DNA of 64,000 nucleotides from positions 124,001 to 188,000 of the forward strand of contig NZ_CP108443.1 of the NCBI RefSeq assembly GCF_041435355.1, in the 5' to 3' direction. The notes beneath the pieces were generated by a model, which did not search any database, was not told the DNA's origin, and was given only the letters and a program-made list of their open reading frames with translations. Source of the stretch: Streptomyces sp. NBC_01276. Its GTDB lineage: Bacteria; Actinomycetota; Actinomycetes; Streptomycetales; Streptomycetaceae. The number at the start of each line of letters is the position of its first letter. Positions within the stretch are counted from its first letter, which is position 1. The translations under genes were made by a program, and so were the position numbers. Positions 27,299 to 35,662 of this stretch are shown here, one piece after another.

Positions 27299-28846
27299 CT
27301 AGACATATGAGGATTCCGGGTCGTCATCGGCCAGGAGTGCGAGTCCGGGGTAGTACTTCTTGCCGCTGGACTTCATCATGTCGGCCGGTGAGGCGAGGCC
27401 GAGTTCCTGACGCACGCGGGTGGCGAAGGCGCGGGCGGTGGCCGGCCGGATCCCCTCGCCCGCGTTGCACCATGCGCTGTAGGCGCCGTAGAGCAGACCC
27501 TGTTCGACCCTGAGGTCGCCGCCGCTCCGGGCGGGCTCGGTGGTGCAGCACTCGGCGAGGAAGCGGCCGATGTGGTCCTCCGTCGTCGCGTACGCCTGCG
27601 TGGCCACGCGGACGGAGGACGGTCCGGTGAGCGGGTCGCGGGTGCGCAGGTAGTGCTGGGCGCCTTCGACGAGCCAGTGCAGGATGCCGGGTCCCTCGCT
27701 GTCGACGAGTTCCTTCGCGAGGTTGTCGATCTTGCGGGCGGCGGGTACGACCCGTTCGAACGGGATGAGCCGGATCCGGCGCCAGAAGGCGTGCCCGCCC
27801 GAGGCCACCTCGGGGCGGTGATTGCCCAGCAGCCACAGCTTGTGCGTGGGGGTGAAGGAGAAGAAGTCCTGCCGCATGCGGCGCGCCATGATGCGGTCGC
27901 CGCCGGTCAGGAGCTTGACCCGGGACTCGTCGAACTTGTCGTTGGGCTTGAGCTCGCTGCACACCACGATGCGCCGGCCGTGGAGTTCGGTCAGCTCGGT
28001 GGAGTGCTCGGAGAACTTGCCCTTCTCCATCAGGAAGCCGGGCGGGGCCGCCTGCGCGTAGTCGCCGAGGATCTGGGTCATGACGTCCAGGAGGACGGAC
28101 TTGCCGTTGGCGCCGGTGCCGTAGAGGAAGGGCAGGACCTGCGCGCCGACGTCCCCGGTGACGGAGTAGCCGAGCAGCAGGTGCAGGAACTGGATGGTCT
28201 CCGCGCCCTTGGCGTCGTCGCCGAAGGTGTCGGTCAGGAAGCGGTGCCAGCGCGGGGTCTCGGTGGCCTCGGGGGCGACGCTGGTGGCGCGCGAGTGCAT
28301 GTCGCGCTCGGGGTCGGGCTTGCGGATCCGGCCGGTGTGCAGGTCCACGACGCCGGACGGGGTGCACAGGACGTAGGGGTCGCCGTCCAGGACGTCGGGA
28401 TCGAGGGCGAGGGCGGGCGAGGCCTTCGCCTGGGTGAGCATCGCCTTGATGCCCGGGGTCGACATCGAGCGGCGCCGGTGCAGGAGCAGTTCGCGGTCGC
28501 TGAACAGCCCGGTCGGGTCGGAGGCCGGCATCTGCTCCGCCATGTCCCCCGCCGCCCACACCGCGGCCTTCTCTCCCCCGGTGCGCTTCCAGCGGTACTG
28601 GCTCCAGTGGTACCAGCCCAGGCCCTCGACGTGACGGAACTGGTCGCCGTACATCACCGCGAACAGCTTCGCGTTCCCGCGGTCGCTGAGCAGACCCGGC
28701 AGCTGCCCCGACTGGCGGGCCTGCTCGTGCACCGTGACGGTGCCCTGCTGTGCGGGCAGGTTCGGGGCGGGCAGGTGGCCTTCGAGGTCGAGCATCTGCT
28801 GGGCGGCGGCAGTGGCGTCGAAACGCGGACCGTCGGCGCTGCTCAT
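27299..28846 (-). CDS. D5/P4-type SF3 replicative helicase
   Basis: A 515-residue protein. After a helical N-terminal half with D5-type motifs (CTPSGVVDLHTGRIRKPDPE near 161-180) comes an SF3 helicase domain: Walker A FLYGTGANGKSVLL (GTGANGKS at 243-250), then VVCSELKPNDKFDESRVKLL (motif B region) and KLWLLGNHRPEV (sensor). The C-terminal 100 residues fit the D5_C winged-helix region. It unwinds the origin for plasmid or phage replication. Its ATG overlaps the TGA of the primase-polymerase gene (ATGA), so translation is coupled and the two act together. Confidence 0.85.
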   Translation of the reverse strand: MSSADGPRFDATAAAQQMLDLEGHLPAPNLPAQQGTVTVHEQARQSGQLPGLLSDRGNAKLFAVMYGDQFRHVEGLGWYHWSQYRWKRTGGEKAAVWAAGDMAEQMPASDPTGLFSDRELLLHRRRSMSTPGIKAMLTQAKASPALALDPDVLDGDPYVLCTPSGVVDLHTGRIRKPDPERDMHSRATSVAPEATETPRWHRFLTDTFGDDAKGAETIQFLHLLLGYSVTGDVGAQVLPFLYGTGANGKSVLLDVMTQILGDYAQAAPPGFLMEKGKFSEHSTELTELHGRRIVVCSELKPNDKFDESRVKLLTGGDRIMARRMRQDFFSFTPTHKLWLLGNHRPEVASGGHAFWRRIRLIPFERVVPAARKIDNLAKELVDSEGPGILHWLVEGAQHYLRTRDPLTGPSSVRVATQAYATTEDHIGRFLAECCTTEPARSGGDLRVEQGLLYGAYSAWCNAGEGIRPATARAFATRVRQELGLASPADMMKSSGKKYYPGLALLADDDPESSYV

Positions 28847-30009
28847 GGGCGTCCTTTGAGGTGGAGCGGCCGGTGGAGACCGGCGGACAGGGCAGAGTTG
28901 ATGATGGCGAGGCTACGGTGGCTCTGGTGCGGGCGGGCTTCGTCGGCTGCCGCGGTCAGGAGCTCCCGGGCCTCCGCGTCGGTGAGGTGGCCCGCGGCGA
29001 CGAGGCCTCCGGCGGTGTAGGCGGCCCGGTTGAGCTTCTCGGTGAAGCTCGCTCCCTGCGGGACGGCGGCGCATCCGTGGACCTCGGCCAGCAAGGGCTC
29101 CAGGAGGCGGTGGGCGCCCGTGCCGTCGGGCCTGGGGACGGGGCGGGACGCCGCCGCCGTCGTAGTGGTGGTGGCGGTGGTGGTGGTGGCGGAACGGGCC
29201 CGGCCATCGTCGACGAGGTGTCCGGTCCGGGTCAGTTCGGCGGCCAGCCAGTCAGGGAGCGGTGCCGGAAGCCGGGCCGGCCCGACGGGGTCGTACGTAC
29301 CGGCCGGGGTACGGGTGGCGGGGGCCACGATGTAGCCGCCGACGGCCCGTACGTCGACCTGCCAGGCAAGGGCCACCTTGGGGCTGGAGCCCGTGGAGGA
29401 GCGGTAGCGCATCCCGGGTTCGGTGACCCGGTACCAGATGTGGAGGCCGCCGGAGGGGGTCCTGACCCGCAGGGTCGACTCGTCCTGCACAGGGTTCGCC
29501 CGGCTGCGGTAGGCGGCGAGCAGGGCCAGGGTGTCGAAGCCGGAGGCCAGGCCGTCCAGGTTGACGCCCTGGTGGATGGCGATGCCGGGCAGGAGGCGGT
29601 CTCGTTCGGGCACTTCGGCACTGTGCGCGTCGACGTCGAGGACCACCAGCCCCGCGGGACCGCAGGAGACGCCGACACCGAAGGACGCCTGCTCTCCCCA
29701 CCAGGCCCTGAGGCGGGCGCTGTCGGTGGTGGCCGCGTGGAAGCCGTGGCACCACTTGCCCGCTGCCGTGCAGGGGCAGGCCTGCGGGGGGTGGGTGTGC
29801 TCGCGGCAGGCCGCGCAGTTGGCCGCCGGCGTCTTGCGGCCGGGCGCCAGAGGATGCACGGGCCAGCCCTGTGCGGCGCACCACACGGCGACATCGAAGG
29901 GACTGATGGTCCCCGATGACGCTGCTCTGGTGGTGTCGCCCTGGCCTGGCACTCGGATCGTCCTTGTCGAGGGACCCAACAGTTGGTTCGATCCCTGAGG
30001 CAAAAGCAC
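28843..30009 (-). CDS. bifunctional DNA primase/polymerase (Prim-Pol)
   Basis: A 388-residue replication primase of the AEP family. SPFDVAVWCAAQGWPVHPLA near 36-55 opens the domain, LVVLDVDAH (Asp125, Asp127) is the metal-binding DxD, and TPSGGLHIWY carries the later catalytic His. A Cys-rich insert (CAACREHTHPPQACPC, then KWCHGFH) at 65-90 could hold zinc. Residues about 285-300 are a Thr-rich linker, then a helical primase-C-terminal region. GTG start at 30009, which lies at the edge of the iteron region, so the gene is probably autoregulated from the origin. Confidence 0.85.
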   Translation of the reverse strand: MLLPQGSNQLLGPSTRTIRVPGQGDTTRAASSGTISPFDVAVWCAAQGWPVHPLAPGRKTPAANCAACREHTHPPQACPCTAAGKWCHGFHAATTDSARLRAWWGEQASFGVGVSCGPAGLVVLDVDAHSAEVPERDRLLPGIAIHQGVNLDGLASGFDTLALLAAYRSRANPVQDESTLRVRTPSGGLHIWYRVTEPGMRYRSSTGSSPKVALAWQVDVRAVGGYIVAPATRTPAGTYDPVGPARLPAPLPDWLAAELTRTGHLVDDGRARSATTTTATTTTTAAASRPVPRPDGTGAHRLLEPLLAEVHGCAAVPQGASFTEKLNRAAYTAGGLVAAGHLTDAEARELLTAAADEARPHQSHRSLAIINSALSAGLHRPLHLKGRP

Positions 30010-30037
30010 TGGTCAAAGGGCCATCACAGCTCAGGGA

Positions 30038-30563
30038 GGGACTGAAGGGACCGAGTTTTCGAATGAGGCCCTGAGCCTACCTCAGGAGACGGTGCTCCTC
30101 GTCGCGTTGTATCGGTTTTTCAGTCCCTTCGGTCCCTTGGACGTCAGCACCCATCAGGGTCCCCCAGCAGGGCGCCGGCCACCGCAGGTTTCCCACCCCG
30201 GGCGTGTCGCCTTCCGGGCAGCCGGAGGCGGCTACCGGGGGCAGGGACTCTCGGGAGGGACCCAGCGTTTTGGTCCCTCTTCGGTCCCTCACAGAAAAGC
30301 CCAGGTCAACGGCCTGCAGGTGCCGCAAGAGGGACTGAAGGGACTGAGAAGTCCTAGTTATCAGCGCTCCAGCGTTTTAGGGGTCTTGTTACGCGCGTAC
30401 GCATACACACGCACGCGTAATCAGTGGAACAGGAAAGTTCGGTCCCTTCAGTCCCTCCGGTCCCTTGCCGCCGCCTGCGGGAAGGCTTTGACCTGCAGTT
30501 TTAGGAGCAGGGTCGCTGAGGGACTGAAGCCCAGGGGGGACTGACGAGTCCTTCGGTCCCTCC
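30038..30563. repeat. iteron array, probable replication origin
   Basis: At least ten copies of the unit AGGGACTGAA or its complement TTCGGTCCCT, many paired as GGGACTGAAGGGAC. Clear groups lie at 30038-30052, 30123-30136, 30244-30262, 30272-30288, 30331-30344, 30441-30466, 30520-30529 and 30551-30563, in both orientations. The array sits just upstream of the primase-polymerase gene. Between groups are AT-richer bits (CAGCGTTTT at 30263 and 30371) and a run of alternating CGCGTACG/CACACG (30390-30418). Frames across this region are chance openings. This is what iteron-type origins with a nearby replication gene look like. Confidence 0.7.
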
Positions 30564-30652
30564 TGGACCCCGCCTCTCCGCTCCCCACCACACAAACGTG
30601 TGAGGGTTTTTGGGCTGCCGCGTGCCGGGGCCCGGCCGATACAGTGGGTCCC

Positions 30653-30711
30653 GACCGTTACTCAGGCGCGGAAGGCCCTCCACCCAGGTGGAGGGCCTTC
30701 CGTCTTGCGGG
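30653..30711 (+). ncRNA. candidate small RNA 1 (antisense to replication gene leader)
   Basis: GTTACTCAGGCGCGGAAGG is followed by a perfect 15-base stem with a 2-base loop (30670-30701) and CGTCTTGC. The same 5' block plus stem recurs at 33092-33145. A weak -10 (GATACA) lies just upstream. Bases 30657-30668 (GTTACTCAGGCG) are complementary to the leader of the winged-helix gene at 34361, next to its ribosome-binding site. It may alternatively be just a terminator of the minus-strand gene at 31098. Confidence 0.35.
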
Positions 30712-31097
30712 GGCAGACCCGGTCACGTCACTGCCGGACCGGGTCTGCACACCGCTTACTGGGATCAGGCTGCGCCGGAGCCCCGAAGGGCCGGAACCGA
30801 TGGCCCAGGCCGATGTCGTTGCTACGACCGGACAGGACGCACCACGCAAGGCACTCTTCTCTGACGCAAGGCGTCCCAGAAGCGTCCCAGGGCCCCGCCA
30901 GGGGGCCGCAGGCCCGGCGGGGGCACCCGCTCAGTCCAACCGCATGGCTACGCCCATATCCGCACGCCCCGCGGCCATCTCCGTACCCGTCTGCCCGTCC
31001 GGCCCGTGGCCCCGGGCTTCGGTCACCGCCCCGGCCCCACCCGTGTCGTCGGCTGGAGCCTGTCTGGTGGGTCGTGGTGCAGGTGATGTGCCGAGGG
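30712..31097. other. intergenic, no gene seen
   Basis: Between candidate RNA 1 and the 3' end of the DUF1963-like gene (minus strand). It shows protein-unlike composition in all frames. Two copies of GCGTCCCAG (30869 and 30881) are the only repeat noticed. Confidence 0.3.
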
Positions 31098-31889
31098 TCA
31101 GTGCAGGTCCACCTGGAACGCATGACGGTGGTCGGCGGGGCAGGTGAAGATGCGCAGGTCTCCGTAGCGGCCGACGGTGACCTGTGTCTCGTCGTCGCTG
31201 GCGGCGGTGAACAGGAGTGTCATGGCCGTGCCGCAGTCCCCGCAGGGAATGACCGTCGGGTGCGTCAGGTGCCAGGTCGGCCAGCCGCCGAGTTTCCAGC
31301 CGGCGAGGCGGGTGATGACGTCACCGCCGGCGCCTGTTTCGCGGACCAGTTCCTCAAGCCGCGGACGTAGTTCTGCCGGTAGCTCCTCACGGAAAGGAAA
31401 GTCGGTCACGGGTTCGGAGGTGAGGACGCACGCTCGTGGCAGGTAGCCGTCCTCGTCATACCTCGAGGGCGACGGCGGCGTCGTCAATGGCGCGGTCACG
31501 TCAGCAGTCCGACGCCATCGCAGCTCTAGCACAGGGCTGGCGTCGGCCTGCTGGACCGGAGGGTCCCAGTGTTCATTGGGGCACCAAAGGACCTGCAAGA
31601 GGTCGATGCCGGCGGGCCACCAGGGTCCCGGTGCGTCACACCGGAAGATCTGCGCGACCGGGACCATGGCCGTGGCAGGCATGCCGAGAGGGTTGTTCTC
31701 GTCGGGCAAGGAGCACTCGGGCCACGGTTCGTCCCCCGGCCACAGCAACGGCCCGCCAATCGAGGTGTTCCGGCAGTCCGGTTCTGCCCGCGCGGGATGG
31801 AGTATGACTGCATCGCGCGCGTGCGGAGCGAGTTCGGGAAGCGCGGCGAGTATCGTTTCGAGCGTTGGCCTGGGGGTGCGGGTCATCAT
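31098..31889 (-). CDS. DUF1963 (YwqG-like) protein
   Basis: A 263-residue protein. Motifs IGGPLLWPGDEPWPEC (near 45-60) and MVPVAQIFRCDAPG, with LLQVLWCPN, match the YwqG/DUF1963 fold (a beta-sheet family of unknown role; proposed in immunity and stress contexts). A C-terminal CGDCGTAMTLLFTA and the later CPADH give two Cys pairs that could bind zinc. ATG at 31889 or 31886 (adjacent Met codons); no strong ribosome-binding site. The gene lies beside the origin but shows no replication feature. Confidence 0.65.
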   Translation of the reverse strand: MMTRTPRPTLETILAALPELAPHARDAVILHPARAEPDCRNTSIGGPLLWPGDEPWPECSLPDENNPLGMPATAMVPVAQIFRCDAPGPWWPAGIDLLQVLWCPNEHWDPPVQQADASPVLELRWRRTADVTAPLTTPPSPSRYDEDGYLPRACVLTSEPVTDFPFREELPAELRPRLEELVRETGAGGDVITRLAGWKLGGWPTWHLTHPTVIPCGDCGTAMTLLFTAASDDETQVTVGRYGDLRIFTCPADHRHAFQVDLH

Positions 31890-31963
31890 GCTTCCGGTCA
31901 GTTGGTCGTAGATCGCTCGCAGCGTATCGGCCGGCTGTGGCGCCCCTCGGCATCGGCATCGGC

Positions 31964-32173
31964 CTACACGACACGCAAGGCCGTGTCCCACGTTCTGTCC
32001 GCCGACCAGCGCCCATGCCTGTCGTAGGCGGTTTTCCAGCTGCCGAAGCGCGTGGGCAGGTCATGCCTGGGGCACTGGTCCGGAGCCTGAAAAGGCCCCG
32101 TGCATGACGGTCCGGTGGTCACCGGCCACCTCTGCCAACTGCCATCGGCAGATGCCCTTCCAGACGAGACCAC
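31964..32173 (-). pseudogene. IS5-type transposase fragment
   Basis: The translation contains HDLPTRFGSWKTAYDRHGRW followed by SADRTWDTALR, which matches the N-terminal region of IS5/ISxx-family transposases (usually WRDLPERFGSWKTVYERHRRW). Only about 50 matching residues remain; the catalytic DDE part is absent and the frame ends at the DUF1963-like gene. It marks a lost insertion. No terminal inverted repeats were seen. The remainder of 32174-32387 holds no gene. Confidence 0.7.
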
Positions 32174-32387
32174 TCACGTCTCTTGGCCGTAGACCAAGAG
32201 ACGGTGGCCATCTGGGTCTCACCCGCGGGGGCTGCCCCTATGCCATGTCCTCATGTGCGGCGTGTACGAAGAAGACGGCCTGCACCGATCCCGGCCCGGG
32301 CTTGGCATCAAGCTTCTGAACGGGTGACGCCCGAAGCCAGGGATCCGTCATGCTGGCCCCTTACGTCACGTACGCCTTGGGGGACCC

Positions 32388-32990
32388 ATGCGAGACCGCA
32401 TCACCGTCACAGCATCGATGAGCGCGATGCTCGTCCTCTCCGCGCTTACCGCCTGCAGCGCTCCTGCCACCTCGGTGTCGTCCAAGGCTCCCACTACGCC
32501 CGCTGCCACCGGGACTGCGTCCGTTCCCGGCGCGTCTGCGCCCGCGCCCGCGCCGACGCGGGCCAAGACGCGCTTCGCGGTCGGTGAGGTCGCCGAGTTC
32601 GCCGACGTCTCCTCCAAGTTCACCGTCGCGGTCTTGGCCTACACCCAGCCCGCGGAGGGCCCCCAGCCTCCCGACCGGGCGACGCTGGGCGGTGATGTCT
32701 GGGCAACCGTCGAGGTCAAGGTGTGCAATACGGAGGGCAAGACCTTCTCCGTCAGCCAGTTCCCGTGGTCGCTCGCCTACGAGGACGGCACGCGCATCAA
32801 GGTCACCGGCCTCAACGGCGGCGACCTTCCCAAGCCGGAGTTCCCGACCGTCGGGGAGGCCGTCAAGCAGGGTGACTGCGTCCGCGGCAAGATCCCCTAC
32901 CCCGTACCGGGCGACAAGCGGCCGGCGCGCATCGTGTACGCACCCGAGTCGCTCCAGGAGCCCCTCGACTGGGTCGTCCCGGCCGGCTGA
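32388..32990 (+). CDS. lipoprotein, DUF4352-like
   Basis: A 200-residue protein with a lipoprotein signal: basic start, hydrophobic stretch, then LSALTAC lipobox with Cys23. A Pro/Ala/Ser linker to about 60 precedes a beta-rich domain with AVGEVAEFADVSSKFTVAVL and VWATVEVKVCNTEGKTF, which is the DUF4352 (immunoglobulin-like) pattern. It is therefore anchored outside the membrane. It stands alone between the transposase remnant and the winged-helix genes. Confidence 0.8.
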   Translation: MRDRITVTASMSAMLVLSALTACSAPATSVSSKAPTTPAATGTASVPGASAPAPAPTRAKTRFAVGEVAEFADVSSKFTVAVLAYTQPAEGPQPPDRATLGGDVWATVEVKVCNTEGKTFSVSQFPWSLAYEDGTRIKVTGLNGGDLPKPEFPTVGEAVKQGDCVRGKIPYPVPGDKRPARIVYAPESLQEPLDWVVPAG

Positions 32991-33082
32991 GGCGAAGGCG
33001 GCAGGCCCGCACCGGAGACACGGTCGGCTCGTGCGGTGCCGTACAGCTGGGCATGCCCGGGGCCTGGCGAATATAATGACCG

Positions 33083-33145
33083 AACCATTCTGTTACTCAG
33101 GCGCGGAAGGCCCCCCACCTCGGTGGGGGGCCTTCCGTCTTTTCA
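33083..33145 (+). ncRNA. candidate small RNA 2 (antisense to replication gene leader)
   Basis: TATAAT at 33072-33077 is a strong -10 (the -35 is not clear). About ten bases later GTTACTCAGGCGCGGAAGG begins (33092), followed by a perfect 14- to 15-base stem (33105-33136) and CGTCTTTTC, a proper terminator U-run. The predicted transcript is about 60 nt. Thirteen bases from 33091 (TGTTACTCAGGCG) are complementary to the mRNA leader of the gene starting at 34361. Also a convergent terminator candidate between the lipoprotein and winged-helix genes. Confidence 0.45.
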
Positions 33146-33185
33146 GGGCCAGGGCCAGGGCCGGAACCAGGGCGGCCGGACGCCG

Positions 33186-33602
33186 TCAGGCGACCTGCAG
33201 CTTCGGACGGCCGGTCGGGGTCGGCGGCGTCTGCTGGTACGCCGGCAGCTTCAGGTTGGGCAGGTCCCCCGCCTGGATGCGGACGAGAGTCGCGCGGAAC
33301 GCCGCCTCCATGTCCTGCGGGCTCTCGTACTTCGCCGCGAGAGGGTGCAGCCGGTACGAGTTGCCGTTGCGCTCTCCGCTGCGCGGCCTGAGGACGATGT
33401 TCAGGTCGCACAGGGGCGCCATGAGCCCGCTGACGGCCTGCGGCGTGACCCCGTACTCCGCCGCCATGTCCTTCTGCCGCACCGGGAGTGCTCCCCCGAA
33501 GTCGCTGCGGGAGACGAGGTACTGGAGGAACTTGACGGCGGACCCGGACAACGGCAGGGCCCAGATGCGCTCCGCGATGATCGGAGACATGACGTTAGCC
33601 AT
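33186..33602 (-). CDS. winged-helix protein, replication-type
   Basis: A 138-residue protein. Residues 15-75 form a winged helix (SGSAVKFLQYLVSRSDFGGA, VRQKDMAAEYGVTPQAVSGL, then IVLRPRSGERNGNSYRLHP as the wing). Its shape resembles MarR-like and RepL-type plasmid replication proteins. The C-terminal 40 residues are Pro/Leu-rich. Met1 or Met5 could be the start. It follows the larger winged-helix gene (33654-34361) on the same strand with 51 bases between, so they probably form one operon and may both bind origin DNA. Confidence 0.6.
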   Translation of the reverse strand: MANVMSPIIAERIWALPLSGSAVKFLQYLVSRSDFGGALPVRQKDMAAEYGVTPQAVSGLMAPLCDLNIVLRPRSGERNGNSYRLHPLAAKYESPQDMEAAFRATLVRIQAGDLPNLKLPAYQQTPPTPTGRPKLQVA

Positions 33603-33653
33603 GGGAGAGCCTTCCTCGTGAGCGGGTGCCCGCGAAGGGGCATGGCAGAACTA

Positions 33654-34361
33654 TCACCCGGTACGCCTCCGTCCGCGAAGGGCGGGTTCGACCTCGTACC
33701 CGAAGTCGAGGTCAAGCTCCTCCTGATGAGCGCCTACGGGGCCTACCGCGTACGGGAAGGCTTCCACATCGCGCTCGTGCCGGTCGGAGATCTCGGCAAG
33801 AACCTCGTGCTGGGCCGTGCTGTTGCCGTGGAACCACAACCGGACGTTGATCTGGATACGACCGTTGCCGGCCTTCTCCACCCAGTTGTAGCCGCACAGG
33901 GCTTGGACAGCTCGGTTGACCGTGGACCGCGTGATCATCTTGCCGCCCTTCTGAGCGGCGATCTTGTTCAGTCCGTCCGTGATCTCCTGCTGCGTGTACG
34001 GGGTGATGCCGGTCCCCGGCACCTGTCCTCCGGCCACGAAGAGGAAGACGCACAGCTGCGATTTGGTGATGCTGTTCGCGACGGCCAGCTGCGCCAGCAG
34101 CTGCGTGAACCAGTTGCTGGCCAGGCTGTATCCGGCTCCCCCGGCCATGTCGTGTACGGCGCGGGGGTCGGCCGCGTACTCGAAGTGGACTCCCTTGAGC
34201 CGACGTCGGCCTCCGGGATCGGTGGCCTCGGCCACCTTCTCCCCGAGCTGCTGGCCCAGGACCGCCAGGATGTCTCCGTACTCGGCTTCGCTTCCCGCGG
34301 CGGTGGGGGCGGGTACCGGCCGGGGCCCGCGCCGACGACGGGCGGGCGGATCAGATGTCAC
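33654..34361 (-). CDS. winged-helix replication initiator-like protein (RepL-like)
   Basis: A 235-residue protein with a GTG start and a strong AAGGAGG 6 bases upstream. Residues 85-175 carry a winged helix: LLAQLAVANSITKSQLCVFL, GITPYTQQEITDGLNKI, STVNRAVQALCGYNWVEKAG, then a beta wing with IQINVRLWFHG. This is the arrangement of RepL-type plasmid initiators, but I cannot prove homology. The first 30 residues are Arg/Pro-rich. Its leader overlaps CGCCTGAGTAAC (34373-34384, minus), the complement of both candidate RNAs, and AT-rich palindromes lie further upstream, so copy control may act here. Confidence 0.6.
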   Translation of the reverse strand: MTSDPPARRRRGPRPVPAPTAAGSEAEYGDILAVLGQQLGEKVAEATDPGGRRRLKGVHFEYAADPRAVHDMAGGAGYSLASNWFTQLLAQLAVANSITKSQLCVFLFVAGGQVPGTGITPYTQQEITDGLNKIAAQKGGKMITRSTVNRAVQALCGYNWVEKAGNGRIQINVRLWFHGNSTAQHEVLAEISDRHERDVEAFPYAVGPVGAHQEELDLDFGYEVEPALRGRRRTG

Positions 34362-34372
34362 AGGACCTCCTT

Positions 34373-34384
34373 GTTACTCAGGCG
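34373..34384 (-). promoter_or_regulatory. putative antisense target in the RepL-like leader
   Basis: On the minus strand CGCCTGAGTAAC abuts AAGGAGG, the ribosome-binding site of the gene starting at 34361. It is exactly complementary to the GTTACTCAGGCG segments of the elements at 30657 and 33092. Pairing there would cover the base just 5' of the ribosome-binding site. Confidence 0.4.
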
Positions 34385-34400
34385 GTCCGAGACTATCCAG

Positions 34401-34424
34401 AAAATCAACGTGTGCTTGTCTTTT
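34401..34424. repeat. AT-rich imperfect palindrome, copy 1
   Basis: AAAATCAACG then TGTGCTTGTCTTTT. It resembles the perfect palindrome at 34659-34683 in both arms, so these may be repeated binding sites upstream of the RepL-like gene. Confidence 0.5.
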
Positions 34425-34481
34425 GACGCCCCGGCGCGCCGGACGGGGCCCCCTGGCACGCCCCTGTTCGAACGCGGCGCC

Positions 34482-34507
34482 AAAAGTACACACCACGTGA
34501 AGTTTTT
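34482..34507. repeat. AT-rich imperfect palindrome, copy 2
   Basis: Starts AAAAGTACAC and ends GAAGTTTTT, with CACGTG in the middle. It is a looser relative of the sites at 34401 and 34659. Confidence 0.3.
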
Positions 34508-34658
34508 CTGCGCCCAAGCGCCGGAAGTCCACGGCTGCTTGATTTCGCGTGTCGTGATGACGGCACATAGTTGTGGAGCGCATGCATGTTTTTCGGGACC
34601 TGGCGCCTGCGGCCCGACTCGCTGACCTGCGGTGTTTCCAGGCCTGTTGGTGCCGTCA

Positions 34659-34683
34659 AAAAATCAAGTGGTGCTTGATTTTT
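34659..34683. repeat. AT-rich perfect palindrome, copy 3
   Basis: Arms AAAAATCAAG and CTTGATTTTT (10 bases, perfect) around TGGTG. The 34380-34810 stretch is much richer in A+T than the rest of the window and upstream of the RepL-like gene, so it may be a promoter/operator or a second origin-like region. Confidence 0.6.
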
Positions 34684-34724
34684 CCGCAAAATGTGCTCGC
34701 CAGGTATACATTTCGGAACCCCAA

Positions 34725-34744
34725 ATGTGTCCTGGGGGACACAT
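34725..34744. repeat. inverted repeat in the leader region
   Basis: Arms ATGTGTCC and GGACACAT (perfect, 8 bases) with a 4-base loop, in the AT-rich region. Function unknown; possible regulatory hairpin or operator. Confidence 0.45.
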
Positions 34745-35553
34745 AGGGTGCGACAAACATGCAGGTCAGAGGCCTGTAGACGCGGCGTCCTCTTATTAAA
34801 GAGCAACTGTCACCGTGGGCTCTGACGACCCGTTCGGGGCTGTTCTGTAGGCAGCGCCAGCCCTTGGGCCGCAGGTCAAAGGGTGCGTGAGCAGTCGATG
34901 CGGCACCGCTGTCGCCCCCCGGGCACCTTGGTCAGGTCACCTGGAAGTCCACGAGGCCTTTACTTTTCGTGCTTACTCCGAATCCAGGCGTCTGCCGAGG
35001 GGGTCTGCGGCACGAGTCGCCCATGCTGTGGCTTCAGTTGACCCTGCTCGAACCCGCACCACCGAATGCGAGGCCCGACGCGCGGCTTGCCGAACGAGTA
35101 CCGCCAGTGGCCACCTTCACCACCTCCGGCCTCAGCCACGCTTCCATGTTCCACACCACATCCCCCACGCGGTCGCCGACGGCGACCAGCCACCCCGGCG
35201 GGGCACCGCAAGCCCGCCAGGGCTGAGGAGCTACCGACCCCAGGCGTGGGAGTAACCCCGGTCGGCGGCAATCCGTCCGCCTTGCGCGGAGGGGTGAGCG
35301 TGAGCTGGTCTGCCGGCCAAGGCGGGAGTCTTGGCAGACCCTCGGCGGCCGACAAGAACTGTCACCGGCCTTCCGGCATCCGGACATCCAGCCAATTTTG
35401 AGCAAAGCGACCGAAAATCGGCCATCAGAAACAGGCCCCAGAGGGCCGAACTCAACTGACCCGGTGTGATGTGACCTTCCCTCACCTTCGGAGCCGTCAG
35501 CGGGCCGTACAGCGGTTTTTCACCCTTGAGAAGCAGTTGTACATGGCTCAGGA

Positions 35554-35600
35554 AGTCGCCTCAGCGGTCCAGTCGGACTGATTCCGACTCGTCGGCGACT
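35554..35600. repeat. nested hairpin
   Basis: Outer arms AGTCGCC (35554-35560) and GGCGACT (35594-35600); inside, AGTCGGA (35571-35577) and TCCGACT (35583-35589) with a 5-base loop. Both stems are perfect 7-mers and share the AGTCG core, so the element could be a structured RNA or a palindromic binding site. Confidence 0.45.
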
Positions 35601-35662
35601 CGTCCCGGCTCGCGGCGCCACGGACCAGCCGTCCGCTCTGCATCGGGCGGCCCGGCCGTACG

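Noticed and set aside
30092..30544. 150-residue frame through the iteron array
   Set aside because: The sequence is explained by repeated AGGGACTGAA units; the translation is not protein-like.
35235..35310. CRISPR-like GC-rich repeats (CCCCAGGCGTGGGAG and GCGCGGAGGGGTGAG)
   Set aside because: The two differ, are about 42 bases apart (not 60-61), and there are no further copies or cas genes.
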